Source of the DNA: Heterobilharzia americana
Lineage: Eukaryota; Platyhelminthes; Trematoda; Strigeidida; Schistosomatidae
Direction of reading: 5' to 3'
Length of the DNA: 64,000 bases
Assembly: GCA_944470555.2 (NCBI GenBank)
Contig: OX104127.1
Span: forward strand, 119,626,741 to 119,690,740
Positions 20,170 to 31,281 of the stretch are shown in pieces (within the stretch, counting starts at the first letter, position 1; each line of letters starts with the position of its first letter). Under the pieces are notes generated by a model that did no database searches, had not been told where the DNA came from, and worked only from the letters and a program-made list of their open reading frames with translations. The translations under genes were made by a program, and so were the position numbers.

Positions 20170-21540
20170 CTACCACTCAATTGGCATATTCCGTCGTCTG
20201 TAATTAAAAAACCCTTAGTCATAGTTACAAATAAGATTAGAAAGTCCACAGTTGGTCTCATTCACCGTATGAAGCCATCTCTGGGTGAGTCGCAGTGGTT
20301 TAATTCATCGCTTACAACTAATGGTCCTGGTGAACTGCATGATACCGTTAAGGTTTATGAAACAGATTATCCGAATAGGCCAATAGTTGACTTAAGAATC
20401 ACACTAACATATGAGTTATGTAAGCATTTAGCTACAATACTATGTCCCATTAAAAATCGCTCAAAATCTAGGTTTACCAATCCATTGGAATTGAAATACA
20501 ATTAGAGGAGAGAGAAAAGGTGATCAATTTTGATGTAATGAACAAATACATCAATTAATTTGGTTCTTGAGGCAGTTAGAAATGTATTCACAACTACTGA
20601 CCATGAACTCAGTAATAGAACTAAAATTTCTATTGATGAAATAATGCTAGGGATAAGGCTACGTTTAACTTCCACAGTTTTAAAATTTCAAGACAAAATG
20701 TATAAACAAACAGAAGGAGTAGCGATGGGATCTTCAATATCCCTGATTACAGGAGACATTTATGAACAGTTGAGAATAAATGGCGTTAGGAACATCCCAG
20801 CCCACCCCAAATGTATGATGGCGATATGTCGATGACACATTTACTGTGCCCTAATCAGAACATATCCAGTTTTTTCGCATACACTAGCTCGATAGTAGAC
20901 GCAATCCGAGCCACTTATGAATTCGAAAATGAAGAAGGAGAATCACTTTTGTTGGATTGCAAAATGAAGATTGAAGCTTAGATACCAATGTTTATAGGAA
21001 ACCGACGCATTCAAATAGATACTTGGATTTCACATTGTCTCACCCCATTCCTCTCAAAGTAGGTTTGATAAAATGTCTAAGTAATCGGGCAAGGAGTTTG
21101 ACTAGTATGTCGGAAAGTCTAAATAAAGGACCGGAACACACCATAGATACACTACTACTTAATGACTACCATTCAGAATTCTCTAAGAAATTATAAGGAC
21201 TGAAGTGTTAGTGATGAATGCAGGATATCTAAGAAGAAATTCAAATCCTCTATAGTGTTGCTGTATAAAGAAGGCATGCTGGGAAATTTTACGTAGAATT
21301 CTTAACAATCATGAGATTAGGGTGTGGCATTTAAACCCACAAACTCACTCAGAGAGAAACTTTTCAGGCTAAAAGATTCAATTAAGAAAAATAGCCTAGT
21401 CTGTCAAATACTATGTAATGATTGTGAAGCCAAGCAACCGATCTAGGTTAGTCAGAATAGCAGAACTCAAAAAATTTAACGAAATATACAATGATAGATC
21501 CTACTAATTTAGAGGAAAACTCAACTATCGATCTATATTC
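20170..21540 (+). mobile_element. Penelope-like element P2, RT core and downstream part
   Basis: Readable motifs in order: RPIVDLRITLTYELCKHLAT (20377), KISIDEIMLG, YKQTEGVAMGSSISLI (20701), the catalytic region as WRYVDDTFTV across a frameshift (20816), then VYRKPTHSNRYLDFTLSHPI (20990) and SNRARSLTSMSES. A decayed CNDCEAK stretch near 21415 may be the start of the GIY-YIG region. Many frameshifts and stops. Orientation is opposite to P3. Confidence 0.75.
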
Positions 21541-22021
21541 ACTAACATATAATCACATTATAGGGTGACAATTCTAAAATCGAATGTAGCTAGGTGGAAC
21601 AATAGATTGATTACACTTTCATTGTTCATTGAAACAACATTTAAAATATTGGAAATTTTACTACCATTAAAATAAATTAATGAATTGTTGGACTATTAAA
21701 GTGAAGTTTGAAAGTTGTAGAATTATTTTGATATGAATATGAGTGATGAATTCTACTCTAAACATCATCCAGTAAGTAGTACTGCTGCATCACTGTATAC
21801 CAGATCATATAAACAATATAATATCGAAGAGCTAGTTTCACCTAAATACATGTACTCAATTATGGTTAAATTTAGGGGCTTTCTGACGTAGGCAAAGAAA
21901 GACTGATTGATTGAAGAAATATATTCCTTTTCAATTAGGTCTTCATCTTGGGCTCTCTACACTTAGTGTAGTTAATCAAATTACCAATCTTATGGTGATG
22001 TTTTAGAAATAATGAATAGAA
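21541..22021. other. Spacer with dispersed repeat
   Basis: Bases 21700-21880 (GTTTGAAAGTTGT, ATGAATATGAGTGATGAATTC, CATCATCCAGTA) resemble 36085-36200, so this is a dispersed repeat. No gene was seen. Confidence 0.45.
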
Positions 22022-23935
22022 TTACTGAAATTGCAAATATGAATATTGATAGAAATAAGAAGGGGAAGAGATGTACAAAATAAACCTAGAAGTTACATCA
22101 TATTGACGGCCACGGTAATGAAAGTGGTCGAACAAACTTCTTTTGGATACAAAGAATAAGTTTGTGAAGGTGGATTGCAATCGCTTCTGCTGTGTTAAGT
22201 AATCGAGTGCGTAATCCACAAAGCAAACTAATTGGAATCTGATGGATGATTCTGAATGCTTTTTTAACAACCCTTGATGTCTTGTGTCAACTAAGTGTGC
22301 AAGTATGGAGCTCTTTATAGTTCTAATTTGTCCCTTGTTCAACCATGATGGGTGGTGCTCAGAAATCCGATGATAGAACTGCCTCATTGTACGCTCAATG
22401 TAACTCGCTCCACAGGAGCAGTTTAACTGATAAATGCACATAGAAGTGGCAGAATCAGGCAGTTTGTCTTTATTTCTTGCACCTAGAATCAGGCGGTTGT
22501 AGAAGGTGGGATATAATTTATTGGCTAGGAATGCTTTATGCAAGACTCTTTTTATGCGTTATGTGGTGATCTCACTGGCATTATCACTCTTAAATTGCAG
22601 CTTCAAGAAGATTTGCTTCTTAGGAACTGTTGGCATTGTTTTCTTAACCCTCGTAATATTCATGTGCTTAGTTGCAAACTTGTCTAGGTAGCCATTCCTA
22701 CTAAGGAGATCACGGATTGTGGCGCACTCTTCCTTTATAGCATCCTCTGAGCAAATACCTGAGGTGCGGTATGCTAAGCATTTCACTAGGTCCCTTTTGT
22801 ACTGGAGGGGTACAGCACTAAAAAAGTGCGTATATTGACCTGTTGATGTTGGCTTTCTATAAACACTTCACTCCATCTGACTTTCTTAGCAACAGAACAT
22901 CAAGAAATGGGATACTATCATTTTTCTCCTCTTTCATTGTGAACTTAATTGCCGGGTGAACACTATTGAACTCATTCAGAACATCCTTCCTCTCAGTCTC
23001 ACTTTAGAGAACTATAAAGGTATCATCCATGTAACGATAATATAACTCTAAACGGCTTATAGTATCGTTCAGTGGACCATTCTCAAGTTTTGCCAGAAAA
23101 AAATCTGCTAAGAGCGGGCCAAGGGGTAACCCCATGGAAACACCATCAGATTGCCGGTAGATTTCATTGTTGAAAAGAAATTGTGCATTCATCGTACATC
23201 TCAGAAGTAGTTCTTTCAATATTTGAGACTGGAATACCTATTTCCATGCCGTGCTTCGTGAGTTCGTTGCAAATAAAGTCTACTGTCTCCATCAGAGGAA
23301 GGTTAGTAAAAGGAGATGAAACGTCACGCGAAATCACTAACTTATTATCTACTTCCAGATCGTCAATCTTTCTGACAAATTCAAAGGTATCTTTGAGACT
23401 GTACTTCACAACTTCTTTGTGGATAGACTTCAAAAGTTGTACCAACCATTTTGGTGTTATATGATAAGAAGAGTTATTCATGTCGATAACTGGTGGTAGA
23501 GGCAGACCGTTTTTATCCAGTCTAGGTGTAACGGTTCTAGTAGGTTTCAGCATTTCGAAGGTGCTTTATGAAATGAAACGTTGTTTCATCCTTTTCAGTG
23601 ATTCAGTTAGATGTTTCTCGGTTTTCTCTGTTGTATCACCATAAGCGGCTAATTTCTGAAATTTACTTTCATCACTAAGTAAAGAATTCATTTTGTCTAT
23701 GTAGTCTTTCTTATCCATTAAAACTACTCCTGATCCTTTATCTGGCTTGGTAATCACGATATTTACATTAGTTTTAAGCTTTTTCAAGGCTTCTCTCTTC
23801 ATACTGTTCCTACTACTGGTGTACTTTAGGCAAGAGTCAACGAGTGTAATCTTAAGTCTACCAACATCCTCACTAGATGTGATGGTAATATTAACATACT
23901 TCCACTGGATACCTGAAGGTCATAGTAAATATTAA
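22022..23935 (-). mobile_element. Penelope-like element P3, RT plus GIY-YIG endonuclease
   Basis: This is the best-preserved PLE here. On the minus strand, in order: IVITKPDKGSGVVLMDKKDY (23760), LPPVIDMNNSSYHITPKWL (23500), a long RT segment with VISRDVSSPFTNLPLMETVD, then IYRQSDGVSMGLPLGPLLAD (23150), YYRYMDDTFIVL (23040, catalytic YMDD intact). After a gap it continues with KMPTVPKKQIFLKLQF and the GIY-YIG endonuclease CIYQLNCSCGASYIERTMRQ, FYHRISEHHPSWL (22440-22340). The YIG glycine is replaced by E. Frames are interrupted several times, so it is not functional. Domain order and RT motifs identify it clearly as a PLE. Confidence 0.85.
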
Positions 23936-26200
23936 TTATGTAGTATGAATCAAATTGTATAACTAGATAATAACATAAGCCCATCATTACAATGACACAT
24001 TTAAAGATGAATTAAGACAGTAAGAATAATTTTTCAACTTTAAAAGGTATGTTATACTATAGGAAAAGGGGCTATGTTAATACAAATGTTTACAACAACA
24101 ACAACAACAACAAGAATGACTTGTTCTACTTCTGATACAACCTGGTGAGTCTTTTCTATCTACCATTTCATCACAACAAAGAAGTTAAAAAATTCGGACA
24201 ACCTTGAAAAATATTTGTTTTACAATTAACCTTTATCCTATAAGGTTCTTAATTCAGTAAATGAACAATACATTTGATGAACGCATATATTCGATGTAAT
24301 TACATAAAACATTGGCTAATAGTTTGCAGTTAACATTGACTTTATCAGTTGATTTTCTTTTAATCCACTTCTAGTTATATGTAGATTGATTACTAATCAC
24401 GTTGGTTTTATGCGTCTTCCATCTGATGATAAGATGTTGGCCTCATTTTATACAATAATCATTAATACAATTGATTTCTGATTTATCTAGGTCGGAGTAG
24501 GACGTGGGATTCTTATGATAAGCTAAACGAACAATAACGCAACGAGATACTTCGACTGAATACGAGTAATGCCACTGTTCTCCTCCATGCCTAATGGTAC
24601 TTCACTGAACCGTAAAAATCAGAAAACAAGAGACAGGCCTGTGACTTACTTAAGGAAGACGACTTTATTTGACAAAAAAACAGTATTTATATATACAGCT
24701 TCTACTCAGAAAGTGAAGCCACTAGATCATCAATCAGTTGAAGGACAAAATTGTTCAATAAAATGAATTTGAGAAATCAAGATCTGGAACGAAAATATTT
24801 CTACCCCAACGGCGAATGACCTTGAATGATGGTTTCCATTTTTGGCCACTTCTTAACAATCCCCTTTAAAAATTTTTAGCAAGGTTTGAACAACAAGGTT
24901 AACAGAATATGATGAATTCATGTTATTTCGTCGCCTCCTCTTCAACTGCATAAAGACTGTAAACTCACAAGATATATACAGAGAAGAATAAAATCCACAT
25001 AATTCACCTATCGAGATGATAGTCCGTCAATTGATGACATAACGGTGACAGAATCGATACGGATTAGGGCGGTTTAACTGAAATAACTTGCGATTACCAA
25101 GATTGAAGTTATCTTGTGTTTAGATAGTCAGATTATCATCCTACTGCATGTGACCAATTGAAAGTATTACGCAACTGTATATAATGAGTTAGTAGTATAG
25201 ATATAGGGTCAAAATCTTTTGGCATGGATTAAGGTCAAGTCAGACAAGGTCAAGTAGTAAACTGGTGGAAATAAGGTGAAAAAAGATTATGAATATAGTT
25301 TTAAAAGGGGATGGAAATGCAGAATTTTGGAAGGGGTTATACTGAATGACGAAACAAATCAATGGCTAACGACTACCTCTTTTTGGATGCATAAATTCCA
25401 TTTAATTCTTCTGATATATATAGTTAAAGAGAAGGCGACGAAATACAATGATAGTCATTCAGTCTAGATTTGTAAGTTTTCTTTCGTATATATTCAAGTG
25501 CTTTGTTGATTGTCAGTTGATGAAATTACGCCAAGTTGTTGTGCAATCAATGGAATACACATCCGAAAGGTGTGATTATTGAGTAGTATGTTCCAGTGGG
25601 GACTGAGTAGACGTTACACACAGTTGACAAGTTAATGAAGCCATCATTAAATACCACAAACTGCTTAATTTTGATCTGAACATATCCTTCAACATGGATG
25701 TTACGTTTGTCTTGACTGATGTGTGTTACATACGATAATCATTTTCTTCTCTTACATGAGATTTAACTGGCAAATGTTTCATGCTGTAAACCGTCATCAG
25801 CTCTTCTCATAAGAAAGCGAAGTGAATTGCCTCTGCATATGTATTTAGAATATACTACTTTGTCTGAGTTCAAATTGACTGGTCCTTTGGTGAGTATGAG
25901 TGTATGCTGAACCTCATTGGTTGACAGTGTGCCTCAGTTGCACTATGAGTCGACTTTTGTTTGAGTGCACTACATTGAGGTTAGTCCATTGCGATTGGTT
26001 AGTCATACTTGTTTGAATGACTTCATGGATCCTGCGTTCAGTTGACCAACTGGTATTTTTACTTGAAGTAAGGTTTTATTGGTCGACTTTTTTGTACACT
26101 GATTTGTCAGTTTACTTCATTCCAAGGTTAGTTTACATTGTTTGCTGGATTTTCTCCAAATGAAGAGATAGTTGGTATTTCTGCTTGGGTGTTTTTCGAC
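23936..26200. other. Intergenic, nothing firmly recognised
   Basis: AT-rich sequence with a short ACA repeat at 24090-24111. Several short open frames (24569-24766, 25276-25467) lack coding character or splice context. No mobile-element protein motif was found. Confidence 0.35.
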
Positions 26201-26224
26201 CACACGGATATCAAGTCGCATCGA

Positions 26225-26878
26225 TTGTTTAACTCCAGGAACTTGGTTATGCATGTGTATGTTATCTTGAACTAATTAATTGATGATTCCTATCGGATTG
26301 GTTGACAGCTATCAATAATTTATTTTTGAGTAGGCTGATTCATTGCATTCATTTCGATTCTGTGACTGACTTGAGTGTCTCTGATCGCGTTCACGTTCAA
26401 ATACTTCAAAGTGGTACTAATCAAATGTGCGGTTTTCACAGTGCGTTGAGACGAAAGACTTCATATTGTGACGTTCGACATCCAGTTTATGTTCATGTAG
26501 ACTTTTCAGTACTGGCCTGCCCAACTGTTTCACGTAGTAGTATCCACAGTCATTGCAACTGACTTTTTAGATCGCATTAAGGATTTCTTCTCTGCGTAAT
26601 GAGTTTTTTTGATTTGCATAGGATATGTTGTAATTTTGTCGGTTTATGTGACATTGCGATTCAGCAATATAGCTGCCATTTCTGTTTTTTTTGTAATACA
26701 ATGTATTCGCCTGTCTAAATAGGGTTACTGAATAGCTTTTCTTGTATGACATTGGATTATTGATGTTGCTGTAATTGAGGATCTGTTTAGTGTTCTGACC
26801 GAATGGAATTACGTGCGTGGGTATAATGATACCAAGACTCAATAGACAATGGCCTGTAACTTTATCAGACACATACAT
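26225..26878 (-). pseudogene. Broken GIY-YIG-like reading frame, probably PLE-derived
   Basis: On the minus strand an open frame runs from 26878 (MYVSDKVTGHCLLSLGIII...) to a TAA at 26569-26567. Past that stop, in the same frame, it continues with KVSCNDCGYYYVKQLGRPVL, KSLHEHKLDVERHNMKSFVS and THCENRTFD before another stop; a shifted frame then reads YHFEVFERERDQRHSSQSQN. The CNDCGYYYV..GR...LHEHK pattern resembles the GIY-YIG endonuclease of PLEs (CxDCxxxYIGQTGR...RIxEH). The upstream part matches nothing I know and does not resemble P1-P3. Assignment to a PLE is an inference. Confidence 0.45.
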
Positions 26879-27639
26879 GGTATGTATATATATTTACAAA
26901 ACCCTCAGAAAATGAAGCCATAAATAAACCAATCCGATTGGTTGTGTGACGTCGAATTTGTCCAATCAGGTTATTATGTCAGTGTATGCAATAATCATGA
27001 CCTGAAAATAATTTCTCTATTGGCTGCTTTTTTACTGCTACCTGTCGGTTAGCATCAGTTCTTTTCACGTACACTTCAGTTTCAAGGTGTTCATCATCAC
27101 AGTTTGTAATCAAAGCATCAAATAATATCAATTGTTCGTTATTTTCTGTTTCTTCTTTCGTGAAAAAAATTGGTTCCTTTGAAAATATTACTGAGTAGAT
27201 TCAATATAGATGAAGAATGAGACGAAAATTTTGCACTTCTAGATGCTTTGATCAATACAGAATTATTTTAGCAAACTAACTCATACTAAGATAATCCATA
27301 ATACAGTTGAGTCATTTAAATCAATGCATATGCATATGAAATCCAGTTAATTGTTAAAAATATACGATGGTCAACAATATATCACATTCCATTCGTAAAA
27401 GCGTTTTCTGTTGATCATTTTCATGAAAACAAAATCTGCAAAGTGAATTGAGCTTATAATTTAGAACATACAATTGCATTTTAGTTGATTATATTCCCTT
27501 TCGAAGACGAAACATATAGATTTACTGAGTTTTGATTATAGATCCAAACGTCGTTCAAGTACATACATATCTATGGTTGTCATTTGAAAAAGCCTAATAA
27601 GATGATGATTTATGTCTGTCTTGTAGCATAAACTCAAAG
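26879..27639. other. Intergenic, nothing recognised
   Basis: No exon or named repeat was found. Confidence 0.3.
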
Positions 27640-28795
<1,156 letters not shown>

Positions 28796-29477
28796 TATCC
28801 AAATATCACAGTCTTCAATCTCTAGCTACAACGAAAACAGAAAGACTTCACTTTTCTACTTTATATGAATCTATACGATCATAGCATCTGTGTGGGGGAA
28901 ACTATTCACAGTCCAAAAGGTCAGATTGTTTTTATGAATGCAGACGTTCGTTAGTTTAACCTAGAGAAGTTGAACAATTTCGATACCTGGACAACAGTGA
29001 ACGTAAGCCTAACAATACTTAGGATGTCAATAAGAATGGGTGATTTTGCTTCAGAGATTACAGAAATTTTGACCTCATTATTTTGTGTAAAAATTCATTT
29101 CAAATTTGTTGATAAAGTAATTAATTTATTCTACTTTGTATAAAACTTTTCATTGATAAAATCAGCCTTCACTTGAACATGAAAAGTCAACCAATCAGAA
29201 TCATAACAAAAGTATTGCTCTTTGATCTCCGAAATATAAGAACACGTTATAGAACAGTTAAAAATGCATCATACATAAATAACTGAGCACCAGGCTGAAA
29301 TAAAGTAAATAGCCATAGACAAGTTAATTCAATCCATTAGGAAGCTAAATTGAAACGATTAAGAAGCAAAATTTCCAGTCAAAAGATGATACTCTCAAAC
29401 TTTCTTCCTTTATAACGCCGAAATTTTAATTTACTGTAATTTGTAGCGCATTTGGTACGTAATAGGTCGAGAATGCA

Positions 29478-29480
<3 letters not shown>
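28796..29480. other. Intergenic, nothing recognised
   Basis: No exon or repeat was recognised. Confidence 0.3.

Positions 29481-29551
<71 letters not shown>
29481..29551. repeat. (TA)n microsatellite, about 35 units
   Basis: A continuous AT dinucleotide run of 71 bases. Confidence 0.95.
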
Positions 29552-29553
<2 letters not shown>

Positions 29554-29607
29554 AATAGCATGTGATCATTAACCTGAGCTTACAGTCCCTATACTTCCGC
29601 CACTTTT

Positions 29608-29949
29608 TGTTAGGGATGGCCAATCCCTGTGATATTATCATTGTAATGTTTAATTAAACCTTATTTTCGCGCACTTTTTGCCAGATGTTGTTTTTTATTT
29701 TCACTTTGACCGCAGTTTAGGATACTAAATGCTGATTGGTCCATTTAACACTTTGAATATGCTATTTTGTTTCCTCTGGCCAAGGCCATCGAAGGATAAA
29801 TAAACGACTGAGTTTTCACTTACATTGATTCGGTTAAAGTGAATAAATTTTCAGTCTCATCGTGTTCTTTTGGTGTCAGCTGAATATCGAGTTGAGAAGT
29901 CATTGTTCTATCGTTAATCGTTTTCGTCTCGGAGAGTTGCATCATAACA
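29608..29949. mobile_element. Candidate solo LTR
   Basis: The segment starts TGTTAGGG and ends CATCATAACA, so TGTTA/TAACA form the short inverted ends usual for LTRs. It contains a TATA-like AGGATAAATAAACG near 29800, and it is flanked by CTTTT on the left and GTTTT on the right (4 of 5 bases shared). Its length of 342 bp fits a Ty3/gypsy-type LTR. No internal retroviral-like region adjoins it. Confidence 0.45.
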
Positions 29950-30009
29950 GTTTTAGTTTAATTTAACTTCACTCTTCATTTTGGTCAGTTATCTGGTATA
30001 AATTTTCTC

Positions 30010-30248
30010 ATACCAGTCAGTTCAGATGAGGTTGTAGGGATCCGATTGCGTCAATCGCTATTTCTACAGCAAACTGAATATCATGCCAGGCTCCATCGGG
30101 AAGAGAAGTGCTGTCCTATCGAGATACACACACTTGACGTTCTCATCTTCCAGTGGAGCATGTAGACTGCTGAACTGGAGGTCCCTAATTTCATGCACTT
30201 CTTTGTCACCACCCCAAGTGAGAATTGTTGCTCCGTAAGTAGTCTTAA
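30010..30248 (+). mobile_element. Old family A-like copy, part left of the nested RTE
   Basis: The last stretch (TTCTTTGTCACCACCCCAAGTG and ATTGTTGCTCCG) corresponds to the family A region CACCACCCAAATGC..TTTTTGCTCC at 1720-1750. The matching right part resumes at 33520, so one element was split by the RTE insertion. Confidence 0.65.
30236..30248. repeat. Target-site duplication, left copy (13 bp)
   Basis: TAAGTAGTCTTAA here and again at 33507-33519 exactly flank RTE element B1. The doubling in a place where the host element has a single stretch marks the insertion. Confidence 0.85.
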
Positions 30249-30306
30249 AACCTCGCCTGGTTAACTAGTTTACTAGCCGGTCCTAAGCCCGGGTAAAGAG
30301 GGAAGG

Positions 30307-31281
30307 TTGGGCATAGGGCTAGCAACCCTACCCCGGAAAACAAATCTAACCGCTAAAGAAACTTCAAAGCACAAACAAAATATAAAAAATGAAAACAAAC
30401 TTATTCCTCACTGGAATCGGAGAGGCGAAATGACGCCAGTTGGTGAAAGCCTTCGGGAAGCCAATTGGCCGATGTGTCTTCTCTCGATGAAAGCGAAAGT
30501 AAACGTGGGGACATGGAATGTCCGCACCATGTTTGAACCCAGTAAGGCAGCCCAGATTGCAAAGGAGATGAGAAGGTATAACATCGAAGTGCTTGGGATT
30601 TGCGAAAGCAGATGGAATGGGAGTGGACTCTGCAAACTGTCAACTGGAGAATCAATAATCTACTCCGGTCACCCAGACACCAACCACGAGCACACTGAGC
30701 GAGTGGCTATCATGATGTCCTCAAGAGCATCGAAGGCTCTCATGCAGTGGGAACCAATCTCCTCCAGGATCATGACAGTAAGATTCAACTCAAAAGGAAG
30801 AAAGGTCACAATCATACAATGTTATGCACCTACAAATAATGCAGAGCAAGAGAAAAAGGAGGATTTCTACAGACAACTTCAATCAACACTGGACAAGACG
30901 TCAGTTGGCGATATCAAAATTCTGATGAGCGACATGAATGCCAAACTGGGAGCGGACAACACAGGAAGAGAACTAACCATGGGTCGAGAGGCGCTAGGTG
31001 AAATGAATGAGAATGGAGAATTGTTTGCAGAATTCTGTGCATTCAACGATTTGGTGATTGGAGGCAGTGTGTTCAGGCACAAGGATATCCACAAAGCGAC
31101 ATGGACTTCACCAGATGGACACACTAAAAATCAAATCGACTTTATCTCAATCTCAAGAAAATGGAGACGCAGTCTACTTAACACAAGGTCAAGAAGAGGA
31201 GCAGATGTAGGTTCAGACCACTCACCATCTAGTGCAAGGAACCTTCCAAATCAAGTTAAAAGCCTTCAAGGAAGCTGGTGA
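30307..31281 (+). CDS. RTE B1 endonuclease frame
   Basis: This frame encodes an apurinic-type (exonuclease-endonuclease-phosphatase fold) endonuclease that nicks target DNA for target-primed reverse transcription. Visible signature blocks: VNVGTWNVRTMFEPSKAAQI at the fold start, VLGICESRWNG with the metal-binding Glu, IIQCYAPTNN, MSDMNAKLG (Asp/Asn active-site pair, usually GDxN), TWTSPDG..NQIDFI, and the C-terminal GADVGSDH with the catalytic Asp-His. After SDH the frame runs into unrelated residues (SPSSARNLPN). The family frame continues as a reading equivalent to HLV.GTFQIKLKAF in another frame, so a small insertion near 31220-31228 ends the true product. The start codon is the first Met of the frame and is not certain. 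Confidence 0.85.
   Translation: MGIGLATLPRKTNLTAKETSKHKQNIKNENKLIPHWNRRGEMTPVGESLREANWPMCLLSMKAKVNVGTWNVRTMFEPSKAAQIAKEMRRYNIEVLGICESRWNGSGLCKLSTGESIIYSGHPDTNHEHTERVAIMMSSRASKALMQWEPISSRIMTVRFNSKGRKVTIIQCYAPTNNAEQEKKEDFYRQLQSTLDKTSVGDIKILMSDMNAKLGADNTGRELTMGREALGEMNENGELFAEFCAFNDLVIGGSVFRHKDIHKATWTSPDGHTKNQIDFISISRKWRRSLLNTRSRRGADVGSDHSPSSARNLPNQVKSLQGSW

Noticed and set aside
29379..29641. Reading frames with Tyr-Ile repeats
   Set aside because: Translation of a TA microsatellite in two frames.
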